DNA of 64,000 bases, from positions 186,001 to 250,000 of the forward strand of contig NZ_QTJV01000008.1 in NCBI RefSeq assembly GCF_003412465.1, in the 5' to 3' direction. Positions within the stretch are counted from its first letter, which is position 1. Each line of letters opens with the position of its first letter. Both the position numbers and the translations under genes were made by a program. Of the stretch, positions 44,268-53,876 are shown piece after piece. The stretch is from Chitinophaga silvisoli. Lineage in GTDB: Bacteria; Bacteroidota; Bacteroidia; Chitinophagales; Chitinophagaceae. The notes under the pieces were generated by a model. The model searched no databases. It was given only the letters and a program-made list of their open reading frames with translations, and had not been told where the DNA came from.

Positions 44268-45038
44268 TTAATGCACTTTTATATAGGTTTTCTGGTAATT
44301 TCTTAAAATGCTGGTAATCCTCGAAGGATTTTTCAACTCAAACAGATGAATAATAAGTACAGTGAGTTTGATAAATCCTTGTGTGGTGACGATGCTCCCT
44401 CCCAGTTTATGAATATCCTGATCGCGGGAGGCAATGGTATTGCCATTATTATAAAGGTCTTCAGCAAAACACCAGGCACCATCCCGCGCATTGCTGAGGG
44501 CGAACTGTATTAATAAGGAGTTGTTGCCGGAGTGTTTTCCCAATAATGATAATAAAGGAGAGATGCGGTTCAGCTCATTGATCACCTCGTAACTCAGTGC
44601 AGCCAGAATGGTATTAATGCTGTTGAAATCCTGGTGGATCTGTTGTAAGGGTGTGTTCAGTTCCTTTGCGATTTCTACGACGGCAATACCGAGGTCAAGG
44701 TTGATATGTGCATTCATACCCAGGAGCAAATGCTGTAATACCAGCACGGAGCGTTTTTGCAACTGTGTAAATGCGATCTGCCAGGAGAGAGAGACAGCGG
44801 CTTTATTTTTTGCCGTCCATGCATCATAAGCGGCAATATACCGGTTTGCAAAGACGACATCGAGCTTTTCCATCCTTGGACCATCCTGGAATTCGCCGAT
44901 GGCGATTCCTTCTTTTACGCGACAGGTGACTTTGTGATATAAGGCGGCGAAATAGCCGGCTCTGTTGTCTGTGGTAATTGCATCTGAGATAATTTGTTCC
45001 AGGCGGAGGATCACCTCGTCAATAGTTTGTGCGGGCAT
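44268..45038 (-). CDS. DUF5995 family protein
   Basis: 256 residues, mostly helical, without signal peptide. The segment GYFAALYHKVTCRVKEGIAIGEFQDGPRMEKLDVVFANRYIAAYDAW followed by LLLGMNAHINLDLGIAV is the DUF5995 signature. The conserved His residues (ALYHKVT and MNAHINLDL) suggest a metal site as in helical ferritin-like or hydrolase folds, but no activity is known. First gene of an operon with the amidohydrolase. Confidence 0.85.
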   Translation of the reverse strand: MPAQTIDEVILRLEQIISDAITTDNRAGYFAALYHKVTCRVKEGIAIGEFQDGPRMEKLDVVFANRYIAAYDAWTAKNKAAVSLSWQIAFTQLQKRSVLVLQHLLLGMNAHINLDLGIAVVEIAKELNTPLQQIHQDFNSINTILAALSYEVINELNRISPLLSLLGKHSGNNSLLIQFALSNARDGAWCFAEDLYNNGNTIASRDQDIHKLGGSIVTTQGFIKLTVLIIHLFELKNPSRITSILRNYQKTYIKVH

Positions 45039-45150
45039 GTTTTGGGGGTTTATTTTGGTAGCAAGTTAAAATTAATCCAAGGTAGTAAAAATACCGGGCG
45101 CTGCGAATGGGGTGTTTTATTCAAATTTAAATAACAGGGGTATTATAATA

Positions 45151-45180
45151 AAAAATCCCCGGCTCATAAGAACCGGGGAC
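45151..45180 (-). terminator. Terminator of the DUF2723 gene
   Basis: Stem TCCCCGG (45156-45162) with CCGGGGA (45173-45179) and extra pairs inside, followed on the minus strand by a T run. Confidence 0.88.
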
Positions 45181-45203
45181 TGTACTTACTACATACAATA
45201 TGT

Positions 45204-48200
45204 TTATTTACCAGAAGAATCATCAGCGCTGATGACGTTGCCACCAGGCACATCCAGCTGTTGACGATGGCTGGAGTCGCTAAAGTCCGATTTCATACGA
45301 TCGAGTAATGAAATGAACTGTTGCGCCATCTGGCCGTCACGCTGCAGGTCGCTTGTAATCCTGTTCTGAGGCAGGCTACGATAATAATTCAGCTGCTGGT
45401 TACAATCTTTCTTGATCAGGCTTGCAATCTCTTCTGCCTTTTTCTTGTCGCCAGCCAGGTAGTAAGCATATACAGTCTGCATAGAGCTGTAGTTATGCAT
45501 CTGCCCCGGAGTGGTCATAGCGTAAGGGAAGGTACTTTGCAGCAGGTTGCTGTCAGCTTTATTCAGTGCCAGCAATGCCTGTTCTTTCTTATTGTCCAGT
45601 GCGAGTGCAGTACCCAGGCGGGTATATGCATTTCTCAGGTACTGGAGCAGTTTACGGTTAGGCTCGTCGAAGTAAGTGGTTGGAATATTAGCACCACCAA
45701 AGGTGAATTTATTCATCATTACATCGTACATCACCGGCACGTTTACGTTTTTCTCGGCACCCATTGGATCATCACTTTCTTCTTTCTTCAGCGGAACCAG
45801 GCGGTATGTCAGACCATCCATGCGGAGGTAGTCGTTCAGACCCAGGTCGGTTGGGCTGGTGAAGTAGATTGGACGTTTCCATGCATTGGTAGCAATGATA
45901 TCCAGTGCAGCGAGGTCATTCTTCAACAGGTAGTTTTTATTGATCTGGAACGGCAGCTGAGGCAGGATGCGGGCGCTGTCGTAAGGGCTTACAGTATTGG
46001 AAGCCAGTACTTCGGCTTTATCAACCGGGATGAACAGCCTTTTCACAGGCAGGTAGTTCATCTGATCATTTGCCTGAGTAGTTACCATCGCACGGGGATC
46101 AGTAGAGCCCATGAATGACAGTACTTCTTTCAGGTTATAGAATTTATCCTGCGGGAAGTTGCCGCCGTCGTAGAACTGAACGTAGTTGTGGTTTTCGCCG
46201 CGGTATTTGTCAGCAGTCCAGGTCATTGGGATTGCCGGACTCTGGTTCACCGCCTGGCGGGCCTGATCGATATACCAGTCCACACCGAGTAAGCTCAGGT
46301 TGATCACGCGTACATCGGTACGGATACCTTCTACTTCCTGTGCGAACCACAGTGGGTAAGTATCGTTATCACCTACGGTAAAGAGGATTGCATTGGGTGC
46401 GCAGGACTCGAGGTAGTCAGCTGCTACATCTTTAGCGATGGTCTTGGTAGAACGGTCATGGTCATCCCATTCCTGGGCAGCCATCAGCACGGGTACAGCC
46501 AGGATACAGATAAGGGTTGCTACTGGCGCAGCTACGGCAAGTTTAGCCTTGTTCTTCAGGAACTGGTAAACGGAGAGTACGCCCAGGCCAATCCATACTG
46601 CATATGCGTAGAATGAACCTACATAAGCGTAGTCACGCTCACGTGGCTGGTTACCAGCCTGGTTCAGGTACAATACGATAGCGAAACCTGTGAAGAAGAA
46701 CAGCAGACCTACTACCAGGGTATCGCGGCGGTGGTATTTATAATGGTACAGCAGACCGAAGATACCTAAGATGAATGGCAGGAAGAACAGGGTATTGTGG
46801 CCCTTGTTGTTCTTCAGTGAATCCGGCATCATAGACTGATCACCATACAGGAAGTTATCGATGAAAGAGATACCGGAGATCCAGTTACCATCTCTCACGT
46901 TGCCATAACCCTGGGTGTCATTCTGTTTACCGGCAAAGTTCCACATGAAGTAGCGGAAGTACATGAAGTTGACCTGGTATTCGAGGAAGAACTTCACGTT
47001 GTCGCCAAAAGTTGGCTTTTGGCCCTGATCTAAGCCCAGGAAGCTGCGATAGTAGTCAGCATGCCCCTGATCGTTGGATGCGTCCCATACGCGTGGGAAC
47101 AACATCTTATCTTCTGCGGCATAAACAGGTTCCTGTTTTTTACCGGCAACTACATATTTGGATTTGCCATTTTCATCCAGGCCGCGGGCATAGATGTTAC
47201 TGGTTTCTTTGTATTCTGTAGGACGTGCGGTAAATACCTGACCATAGATCAGGGGGAAGTCACCGTACTGTTCACGGCCCAGGTAACCTACCAGGGAGAT
47301 GGGATTGTCTACATTATACATGTCCACAGCCGGGTTGGCAGTAGACCTTACCATGGTGGTAATATAAGTGGAGTAGCCCAGCAAGAGGAAGAGTGTACAG
47401 TAGATCGTGAGTTTGGTAGCGTGTACGACAGGAGCAGCCAGCAGGTTACCGCCGAACTGTTTTACCAGCCATGGAATAGCGATAACAGCGGCGGCGACCA
47501 GGATCTTGAAGAATACCATACCACCACCATCGGCATCAACGAATGCAGGGATGACGATTACGGAAGCGATCAGGATCAATGGACCGTAGATGCCGAATTT
47601 TGGATTTCTGAGGGCATATACCAGTGCGCCTACAATAGCAATAAAGTAGAAAGCAAAGCCGGTGAAGAAAGGCAGGTGCAGGGAGTTCACAAAGAACACG
47701 TCCATATAACCTGAAGCCTTGATAGTATCCTGGATAATGAATTTCTGAATCAGACCTGTGATAGCACAACCGATAATAAACGCCCAGAAGGTACCCATTG
47801 GGGTCACTTTGTAACGTTTAAAGTAATATACCATCACGATAGCAGGGATGGTGAGGAGGTTCAGCAGGTGGACACCAATGGAGAGACCCATCATGAAAGC
47901 GATAAACACAATCCAGCGGTCGGCATACGCCTCTTCTGATTCGTGTTCCCATTTCAGGATGGCCCAGAATACGATGGCAGTGAAGAAAGACGACATAGCG
48001 TAAACTTCACCTTCCACAGCAGAGAACCAGAAAGAGTCGGAGAATGTGTAAGCGAGGGCACCTACGATACCTGCGCCCATGATAGCGATCATTTTTTCGC
48101 CGGAAATCGATTCGCCGGGTTTAACCATGAGACGGCGGGCGAAGTGGGTGATAGTCCAAAAGAGGAAGAGGATAGTAAATCCACTAGCGAGGGCAGACAT

Positions 48201-48434
48201 CGTGTTAACACCAATAGCGGCATGCTTCTGGCCGAAGAAAATAATAAAGAGCCTACCCAACAGCACAAAAAGTGGCGCACCAGGAGGGTGAGGTATCTGC
48301 ACCTTAGCGGCGGTGCTAATAAACTCACCGCAGTCCCATAAGCTGCCGGTCGCCTCCATAGTCATAATGTAGACAGTGCAGGCAATGATACAAATAACCC
48401 AACCCACAATGTTGTTGGTCCTTTTAAAATTCAT
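45204..48434 (-). CDS. DUF2723 polytopic membrane protein (TMEM260-like mannosyltransferase fold)
   Basis: 1076 residues. The N-terminal DUF2723 domain begins with a first helix and the loop TGSLWDCGEFISTAAKVQIPHPPGAPLF, where the acidic residues resemble the catalytic loop of GT-C glycosyltransferases. About 12-14 membrane helices extend to residue 670, then a soluble C-terminal half with TPR-like repeats. Relatives include the protein O-mannosyltransferase TMEM260, and Bacteroidota carry O-glycosylation of exported proteins, so a role in protein O-glycosylation is a reasonable inference. A single gene with its own terminator. Confidence 0.87.
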   Translation of the reverse strand: MNFKRTNNIVGWVICIIACTVYIMTMEATGSLWDCGEFISTAAKVQIPHPPGAPLFVLLGRLFIIFFGQKHAAIGVNTMSALASGFTILFLFWTITHFARRLMVKPGESISGEKMIAIMGAGIVGALAYTFSDSFWFSAVEGEVYAMSSFFTAIVFWAILKWEHESEEAYADRWIVFIAFMMGLSIGVHLLNLLTIPAIVMVYYFKRYKVTPMGTFWAFIIGCAITGLIQKFIIQDTIKASGYMDVFFVNSLHLPFFTGFAFYFIAIVGALVYALRNPKFGIYGPLILIASVIVIPAFVDADGGGMVFFKILVAAAVIAIPWLVKQFGGNLLAAPVVHATKLTIYCTLFLLLGYSTYITTMVRSTANPAVDMYNVDNPISLVGYLGREQYGDFPLIYGQVFTARPTEYKETSNIYARGLDENGKSKYVVAGKKQEPVYAAEDKMLFPRVWDASNDQGHADYYRSFLGLDQGQKPTFGDNVKFFLEYQVNFMYFRYFMWNFAGKQNDTQGYGNVRDGNWISGISFIDNFLYGDQSMMPDSLKNNKGHNTLFFLPFILGIFGLLYHYKYHRRDTLVVGLLFFFTGFAIVLYLNQAGNQPRERDYAYVGSFYAYAVWIGLGVLSVYQFLKNKAKLAVAAPVATLICILAVPVLMAAQEWDDHDRSTKTIAKDVAADYLESCAPNAILFTVGDNDTYPLWFAQEVEGIRTDVRVINLSLLGVDWYIDQARQAVNQSPAIPMTWTADKYRGENHNYVQFYDGGNFPQDKFYNLKEVLSFMGSTDPRAMVTTQANDQMNYLPVKRLFIPVDKAEVLASNTVSPYDSARILPQLPFQINKNYLLKNDLAALDIIATNAWKRPIYFTSPTDLGLNDYLRMDGLTYRLVPLKKEESDDPMGAEKNVNVPVMYDVMMNKFTFGGANIPTTYFDEPNRKLLQYLRNAYTRLGTALALDNKKEQALLALNKADSNLLQSTFPYAMTTPGQMHNYSSMQTVYAYYLAGDKKKAEEIASLIKKDCNQQLNYYRSLPQNRITSDLQRDGQMAQQFISLLDRMKSDFSDSSHRQQLDVPGGNVISADDSSGK

Positions 48435-48644
48435 AGAGATGTTTTAGGTCCGACAAAAATATAAAAAGCAGCAAATTATGATAATTAGAGATAACAGTTT
48501 TAACTTTTTCTTTAATAAGTGAAAAAAAATGAAGATTTCCAGGGATTTATGGGATTGGGGCCGGGATTTTTTAATACTATTTTAATGAATGGGAGAAATA
48601 CGTCAGTGGAATTCCGGGAAAAATGAATTATGGAGGGGTGGGGA

Positions 48645-48672
48645 TAAAAAATGCCGGCCCTGGGGCCGGCAT
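48645..48672 (-). terminator. Terminator of the SAM hydroxide adenosyltransferase gene
   Basis: Perfect 9-bp stem ATGCCGGCC (48651-48659) with GGCCGGCAT (48664-48672) and a T run on the minus strand. The 150 bases between it and the DUF2723 start hold no recognisable gene. Confidence 0.88.
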
Positions 48673-48687
48673 GTAAGTAAAATGATT

Positions 48688-49524
48688 TTATTCGTTGAAG
48701 ATGACCCGCACTGTCTGATAAAACGACAGTTTCTGGTAGCCGGTATTCTGCTGACTGGTCAATTGATCTCTCCGGAATCCCTGTAAACCAAACAGGCCGG
48801 CGGCATTCCCTTTATTGATAGCGATTTCCAGGTAACCGGCGGCATTGAACATGGCCAGCTTATGCCCTTCCGGTACATCGGAATAGCTTTCACTGAGAGC
48901 GGAGATGACTTCATCCCTGCGGAAGAAGATGGAGAACTTTCTGCCCTGGCGTTGTTCTTCGAACTGTTTGCGGGTGATATTTACCACGACGTTTTCGAAG
49001 TTGTCGATATGGATGATCTGACCATCGATATAATCCTGCCCGGTCATGGGCTGTAAATTATTCTTAATGACGTATTCGTTTGCCTGTTCTCCCAGGTCAG
49101 TTAATTTCTTACCGCTTTTGAGATCGTTGAAAGCCTGCGCAAAGCGTTTGAGGATGCCAAAGGTATCTTTCGGCTGATCTTTTTCGAGTGGTAATTTGAC
49201 TACTACTCCAGGTAACCCCTCTGCAATCATGGTAATCAGCCCGTTATCTGCGCAGGCGATATACTGACCATTGTGCTGAGCGAGCAACACATGATCTGCT
49301 TTTCTATCGAACAGATTAATGAGTACTATATGAAATGTACCTGCTGCAAAATGCGCGAAAGCACCTTTACAGATATACGTAGCCTGCGGCAGGTTGAACG
49401 GAGAAATCTGGTGAGTAACGTCCACTAACTGAGCACCGGGGCAGTCCTGCGACAGCTGCCCTTTGATGGCACCGACGAGGTAATCCTGTAAACCGATATC
49501 TGATGTTAGTGTTATAATGGACAT
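48688..49524 (-). CDS. SAM hydroxide adenosyltransferase (DUF62 family)
   Basis: 278 residues. The N-terminal domain has the family opening ITLTSDIGLQDYLVGAIKGQL and VDVTHQISPFNLPQA with the catalytic Asp of the TSDIG motif and His of the THQI motif. The later segment KGAFAHFAAGTFHIVLI and the C-terminal EVAINKGNAAGLFGL (SAM-binding Asn) fit the group. These enzymes split S-adenosylmethionine with hydroxide to adenosine and methionine and are related to the chlorinase/fluorinase. No halogenase-specific insertion is apparent. Single gene. Confidence 0.9.
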   Translation of the reverse strand: MSIITLTSDIGLQDYLVGAIKGQLSQDCPGAQLVDVTHQISPFNLPQATYICKGAFAHFAAGTFHIVLINLFDRKADHVLLAQHNGQYIACADNGLITMIAEGLPGVVVKLPLEKDQPKDTFGILKRFAQAFNDLKSGKKLTDLGEQANEYVIKNNLQPMTGQDYIDGQIIHIDNFENVVVNITRKQFEEQRQGRKFSIFFRRDEVISALSESYSDVPEGHKLAMFNAAGYLEIAINKGNAAGLFGLQGFRRDQLTSQQNTGYQKLSFYQTVRVIFNE

Positions 49525-49711
49525 TCGTGATTATTAGATTCGCTTTATCTTCAAATTTGATGCCATTGAAGACTGGCGTTGATTTTAATGCAAAGTAAGA
49601 TAATATTTAGATGCGGGAGACTGTCAATATAAAAATACTTGTTCAGATGTGAATAACTCTGTGAAGTGTAATTGGTAAGGGTTTGGGGCTGTGAATATAA
49701 AAGTTGTGAGA

Positions 49712-49744
49712 AGTCCGGAACTGACTTTCATTCAGATCCGGACT
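49712..49744 (-). terminator. Terminator hairpin of the SDR gene at 49754
   Basis: Stem AGTCCGGA (49712-49719) with TCCGGACT (49737-49744), extended inside by CTGA/TCAG. The T run is weak. Confidence 0.75.
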
Positions 49745-49753
49745 GAGACTCAA

Positions 49754-50566
49754 TTATTTTAAAGGAGAATTAGGTTCTTTTTTAAAATGGTTGTACACCA
49801 TTCCATCGAGGAATCCGGGCAGTAGTTTACTCAGTAACACGGTCAGTTTGCCCTGTCCTGTTAACACTAAAGTACGTTTCCGTTTAGCAATCGATTTATT
49901 GATAGCCTGTGCAACTGCTTCGGCAGTCATCAGTTTACCTTCATCGAGGGGTGTTTCGCCTTGTACATTTCCTTTTTCATTCAGTGCGGTATTGCGGATA
50001 TTCGAAGCGGTAAAACCGGGACATACCCACATTACGTTTACGCCTGTATGCAGGAGTTCAGTGCGGAGTGATTCCAGGAAACCCTGCATGGCGAATTTAC
50101 TGGCGGAGTAACCGGTTCTGCCGGGCAGGCCACGGTAACCAGCGATGGAAGATACACCTACAACTGTTCCTTTATTTTCGAGGATGGAAGGTAATGCATA
50201 ATTGGTACAATATACGGTACCCCAGAAGTTGATATCCATCAGTTGTTTTAAGACAGACAAATTGACACCGTGGAAGAGGGCGCGCATGGAGATGCCTGCG
50301 TTGTTGATAAGGATATCTATTTTACCAAAATGCGCAATTGTTTGTCCGATAAAAGCTTTACAATCATCTTCTTTACTGACATCGGCCACATAGGTAAACA
50401 GGGCATTTGTTTTCAGCTCATCGCTCAGTGCTTGCAGGGCATCCTGCTTACGGCCGCACACGGCTACTTTGGCGCCGGAGCGGAGCAGATCAATGGCGAT
50501 GGCTTTGCCGATACCGGAAGTACCACCGGTGATAACGGCTACTTTGTTTTCGAAAGGTTGTTGCAT
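49754..50566 (-). CDS. Short-chain dehydrogenase/reductase
   Basis: 270 residues of classical SDR: cofactor motif GGTSGIGKAIAIDLL, NNAG in ILINNAGISMR, active-site Ser in VGVSSIAGYRG and YxxxK as GYSASKFAMQG. The C-terminal extension (GKLTVLLSKLLPGFLDGMVYNHFKK) is like membrane-associated SDRs of the DHRS7 kind. The substrate is unknown. A weak TATTTTTG box lies at 50593-50586 on the minus strand, 20 bases before the start. Confidence 0.9.
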   Translation of the reverse strand: MQQPFENKVAVITGGTSGIGKAIAIDLLRSGAKVAVCGRKQDALQALSDELKTNALFTYVADVSKEDDCKAFIGQTIAHFGKIDILINNAGISMRALFHGVNLSVLKQLMDINFWGTVYCTNYALPSILENKGTVVGVSSIAGYRGLPGRTGYSASKFAMQGFLESLRTELLHTGVNVMWVCPGFTASNIRNTALNEKGNVQGETPLDEGKLMTAEAVAQAINKSIAKRKRTLVLTGQGKLTVLLSKLLPGFLDGMVYNHFKKEPNSPLK

Positions 50567-50676
50567 GAGCGGTTTTTTGCAGGCACAAAAATAGGTGGGA
50601 TATTGGATAATATTAGATTTTGTTTGTGGGGAGGGAGTAAAACTGTAAGTATGTTTTAAAAAAAGTTGTCAAAAAG

Positions 50677-50706
50677 TTGGGAAATATTAAATAATTCCTA
50701 TCTTTG
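50677..50706 (+). promoter_or_regulatory. Bacteroidota promoter of tRNA-Lys
   Basis: The -33 element TTG (50677-50679) and the -7 box TATCTTTG (50699-50706) are 19 bases apart, matching the Bacteroidota TTTG/TAnnTTTG consensus. The tRNA begins 25 bases downstream. Confidence 0.75.
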
Positions 50707-50730
50707 CACTCCCAATCACAAACGGGGTAT

Positions 50731-50803
50731 GATTCCGTAGCTCAGTTGGTAGAGCAATACACTTTTAATGTATGGGTCTTGGGTTCGAGTCCCAACGGGA
50801 TCA
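50731..50803 (+). tRNA. tRNA-Lys (UUU)
   Basis: A 73-base cloverleaf. Acceptor arm GATTCCG pairs with CGGGATC (one G-T pair), D arm GCTC/GAGC, anticodon stem ATACA/TGTAT with loop CTTTTAA (anticodon TTT at 50764-50766), and T arm with GGTTCGAGTCC. The discriminator base is A and CCA is not encoded. A perfect terminator follows. Confidence 0.97.
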
Positions 50804-50811
50804 CAGGAATG

Positions 50812-50840
50812 AAAGCCGCGATGTTTCGCGGCTTTCGTTC
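50812..50840 (+). terminator. Terminator after tRNA-Lys
   Basis: Ten-bp stem AAAGCCGCGA with TCGCGGCTTT and a four-base loop, then a T-rich tail. Confidence 0.9.
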
Positions 50841-50865
50841 GTTTTAGGAAGATGATGTGATGGTA

Positions 50866-52821
50866 TCACCGTGCTAAAATGAAAACTTTTTCAATAATCT
50901 CCTGCAGCACACGATCCCCTTCTATAGGTATAAATAGCTGATCCAGCCCAGCGTCATTTCCACTTGCATCCACGCGCACGAACTCATTACCCGGTCCTTT
51001 TAGCACCTGCGCACTCCCTATATGAATTTTATAATTATTTACTGTTAAGTAATCTCCATCAATGCTGAGTTGATCTGCAATCGTCAACTGAGGAATAATG
51101 TATGTAAGGATAATTTTCCTGATGAGTGCCGAAGCCAGTAGTTCGCCGAAGGCATAATGATGCCAGGCAGCACGGCTCTCCGCATCGCGCGCTCCTTCCC
51201 ATGCCGACTCATTACCAATACTGGAATTTTCTACAAAGCAATCTATGTCATGCAATGTTTCTGAATAAACGAGTGCAGGAATATTTACAAGTGATTCCTT
51301 TGCCAATAAATGGTTCAGAAAATGAATATCACCAGACCTGATGAAATAGTGTCCTGTGATTCCAGGAGGAAGTTCGATCTCATTGATTCGTTCAAACGAG
51401 AAAACTGCCTTCAGGTTAAAAGAGGGATAGTCCTTTTGAAAATGATGCGTTACCCAGTTTCTCGAAGCACCGTCCATGAGGAACCAGTCCATGATATGTC
51501 CCTGAAAAGTCCGATCGTGTACCGGGTCATCAGGTGCGACAGCTGCTAACCTGTACACTGCTCTGAATGCCTGCCGGAATGGTTGCAGGATCTGATTCTG
51601 GATGAAGTATTTCTGCCACTGGCTGATCAGGGCAGGTGTAGCTATGACGGGATGCCAGAGTTCAACACCTGTCTTGTCGTCTATCCAATTCAATACAGTG
51701 CCATCAATGGTTGTAAAGCCCTGGGGAGTCCAGATCGCCTCCTGTTGTTGTTTATCTGAAGAAAATAACCAGATCAGGCGCTTTCCAATTGCACCTGTAA
51801 AAGGATGTAAGATATATGTAGGCAGCCAGTCCTTATAGAGCCATTTTTGCGGATGGTTATAATATGATTCAATCTTTTGGCATTCATCCTGCAACTGCTT
51901 CAGGCCTCTTCTGCAAATTGCATAGAGCGCTTTCCTGGCTGATTTAAATTCATTGGACAAAAACGCCGCCTCCTGTTGCCGGGAGAATTCAAATGGGCGG
52001 GGATGTAACAAATGGAAAGCGACCTGATATGGCCCCACCTGTTTTACTAAAGTATGATGTTCATCAAAACCCAGTGTCGGGATGTTTGCAGCTTTGAGAT
52101 CCTTTACCGGTCTTTTATGCTTATCCCCCATCCTCCGCAGGCGGCCTTCTATCTGCCAGACAGGGAAATCTGTGTGTAGACGATCACGCAGGAACCTGCA
52201 GCGGGCAACTGTTTCGCCCAAAGGTAATTGGGCATATATGTGGATGACATCCAGTATATACTCCGGATTATTGAGACCAAAGGTCTCTACCATCTCCAAC
52301 ATCTCAGGAGACCTGATGATTGCGGCAGTATGCAGGATGCCCCGTAGCAAACGCCCGGTCAAGGTATAGCTAAGCGGGTATTTTTTTGATAATAGGTAGG
52401 GAGATTGGCGTTGTAAATGCGCGAACTTTCTTTGCACCTTTGTTGGGGACAGTCTATTTATAAGTTTCTGTTCCGGTGGATAAAACTCCAAACCCACCTG
52501 ATCTGACAACCTGGCGCTCTCTTTCTCCCTGGCTGCATACCAATCAGGTATCATCGTCGCAGCTACCTGCTCCATAGCAGTCATGCCATCTGCAAGACCG
52601 GGTTTTATAGGTTGCCGTAACCAATAATAGCGGGACTGTGCATCCCAGGCCATTTTTTGTTCTACCTGGAAGCCGAGCCAGCTAAATACCAAATGTTGAT
52701 ATTCGTTCCTGCCCACCTGGTCGATCAGTGCTGCTGCCTCTTCATACCAGGGTGATTCAGGCATGACAAGGTGATTATCCAACTTATTAAAAACAGAAAA
52801 TAAGGGTGCTAAAATCTTCAT
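50866..52821 (-). CDS. DUF4132-like large protein with DUF7737-type C-terminus
   Basis: About 651 residues from ATG 52821 (MKILAPLFSVFNKLDNHLV). An AGGAG ribosome-binding sequence lies 10 bases upstream of this ATG, so the upstream in-frame TTG is not used. No signal peptide or membrane helix is visible. The C-terminal 130 residues (IADQLSIDGDYLTVNNYKIHIGSAQVL ... FIPIEGDRVLQEIIEKVFILA) match the end of DUF4132/DUF5724/DUF7737 proteins, and the central VWQIEGRLRRMG and IGKRLIWLF segments fit the same group. Function unknown. Divergent from the alpha/beta hydrolase. Confidence 0.75.
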   Translation of the reverse strand: MKILAPLFSVFNKLDNHLVMPESPWYEEAAALIDQVGRNEYQHLVFSWLGFQVEQKMAWDAQSRYYWLRQPIKPGLADGMTAMEQVAATMIPDWYAAREKESARLSDQVGLEFYPPEQKLINRLSPTKVQRKFAHLQRQSPYLLSKKYPLSYTLTGRLLRGILHTAAIIRSPEMLEMVETFGLNNPEYILDVIHIYAQLPLGETVARCRFLRDRLHTDFPVWQIEGRLRRMGDKHKRPVKDLKAANIPTLGFDEHHTLVKQVGPYQVAFHLLHPRPFEFSRQQEAAFLSNEFKSARKALYAICRRGLKQLQDECQKIESYYNHPQKWLYKDWLPTYILHPFTGAIGKRLIWLFSSDKQQQEAIWTPQGFTTIDGTVLNWIDDKTGVELWHPVIATPALISQWQKYFIQNQILQPFRQAFRAVYRLAAVAPDDPVHDRTFQGHIMDWFLMDGASRNWVTHHFQKDYPSFNLKAVFSFERINEIELPPGITGHYFIRSGDIHFLNHLLAKESLVNIPALVYSETLHDIDCFVENSSIGNESAWEGARDAESRAAWHHYAFGELLASALIRKIILTYIIPQLTIADQLSIDGDYLTVNNYKIHIGSAQVLKGPGNEFVRVDASGNDAGLDQLFIPIEGDRVLQEIIEKVFILAR

Positions 52822-52885
52822 AGGTAAGGGACTCCTAAACAATTCTATTATTTAAATATTGTGTATACGGTTTATTACCGGCATA

Positions 52886-52914
52886 TGTCGCATTTTCCCC
52901 CATAATTGTCGCAT
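52886..52914 (+). promoter_or_regulatory. Operator-like direct repeat, copy 2 (two TGTCGCAT, 21-bp period)
   Basis: TGTCGCAT at 52886-52893 and again at 52907-52914, starts 21 bases apart. It lies 58-86 bases upstream of the alpha/beta hydrolase start and in the divergent promoter region of the DUF4132-like gene. The arrangement matches the one at 42948-42972. Confidence 0.6.
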
Positions 52915-52971
52915 ACACACATTCATTGGTATGCATTTTCCTGAGAAATTTGTATTGAAACAATTAAAGAT

Positions 52972-53832
52972 ATGCATAAAAATATTATCACCCTTATTTT
53001 GCTGCTGATGACCTGCTCAGTCAAGGCCAATAAAGATTCTGCTTATGTAAATGTAAACGGTTTGAAAATGTACTATGAAGTGTATGGCGAAGGCAAACCT
53101 ATCGTATTGCTCCATGGGTCATTTATGAACATTGCGATGAACTGGTCGCAGGTCATTCCTGTATTGGCCAAAACGCACAAAGTTATTGTTCCTGAAATGC
53201 AGGGGCATGGGCACACGAAAGATATTCCAAGGGCCATGAGTTGCGAAGCCATGGCCGATGATGTGTCGGCCCTGCTTAAACACCTGAAAGTAGATAGCGC
53301 GGATATTTTAGGTTATAGTTTGGGGGGTGCCATCGCCTTCCAGGTAGCAGTACGACATCCTGAGCAGGTACGCAGACTCGTGGTTTTATCAGCTACCTAT
53401 GCCAGTAACGGCTGGTGGCCGGATGTGGAAGCAAGTTTTAAAACGATGAATGCTGATATCTTTAAGGGCTCTCCCATTGAACAGGCATATATCAGCTATG
53501 GAAATGATCCTGCTCAGTTTTCTGCATGGGTGAAGAAAATTCTGAGTATTGATGACAAGCCGTATGACTGGACACCGGCCGTGAAGCAGATCAAAGCACC
53601 CATTTTTATGATCATTGGTGATGCGGATGGGGTGAGGTATGAACATGCACTGGAGCTGTTTAAAGCAAAAGGCGGTGGGCAAACGGGCGATTTGCATGGA
53701 TTGCCCAAATCACGGCTGGCGATTTTGCCAGGCACCACACATATCGGGATGATGATGCATACGGATTACTGGATTCCTATGGTCAATGAATTTCTGGCAT
53801 CTGATCTGGATCCGAACCCACCTATGTTTTAA
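52972..53832 (+). CDS. Exported alpha/beta hydrolase
   Basis: 286 residues with signal peptide (MHKNIITLILLLMTCSVKA). The fold begins VNGLKMYYEVYGEGKPIVLLHGSFMN; the nucleophile Ser is in GYSLGG, the Asp in IIGDADGV and the His in PGTTHIGMM. Typical of the 3-oxoadipate-lactonase/haloperoxidase-like hydrolases, with no substrate assignable. The presence of operator-like repeats in its upstream region suggests that it is induced by a specific signal. Confidence 0.88.
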   Translation: MHKNIITLILLLMTCSVKANKDSAYVNVNGLKMYYEVYGEGKPIVLLHGSFMNIAMNWSQVIPVLAKTHKVIVPEMQGHGHTKDIPRAMSCEAMADDVSALLKHLKVDSADILGYSLGGAIAFQVAVRHPEQVRRLVVLSATYASNGWWPDVEASFKTMNADIFKGSPIEQAYISYGNDPAQFSAWVKKILSIDDKPYDWTPAVKQIKAPIFMIIGDADGVRYEHALELFKAKGGGQTGDLHGLPKSRLAILPGTTHIGMMMHTDYWIPMVNEFLASDLDPNPPMF

Positions 53833-53876
53833 GGTTTATAGAGGCAGTTTTTTTAGTCTAAGGACTAAGCCACTTT

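Noticed and set aside
50866..52821. tRNA-linked integration of the DUF4132-like gene
   Set aside because: No repeat of the tRNA 3' end was found downstream and no integrase is present.
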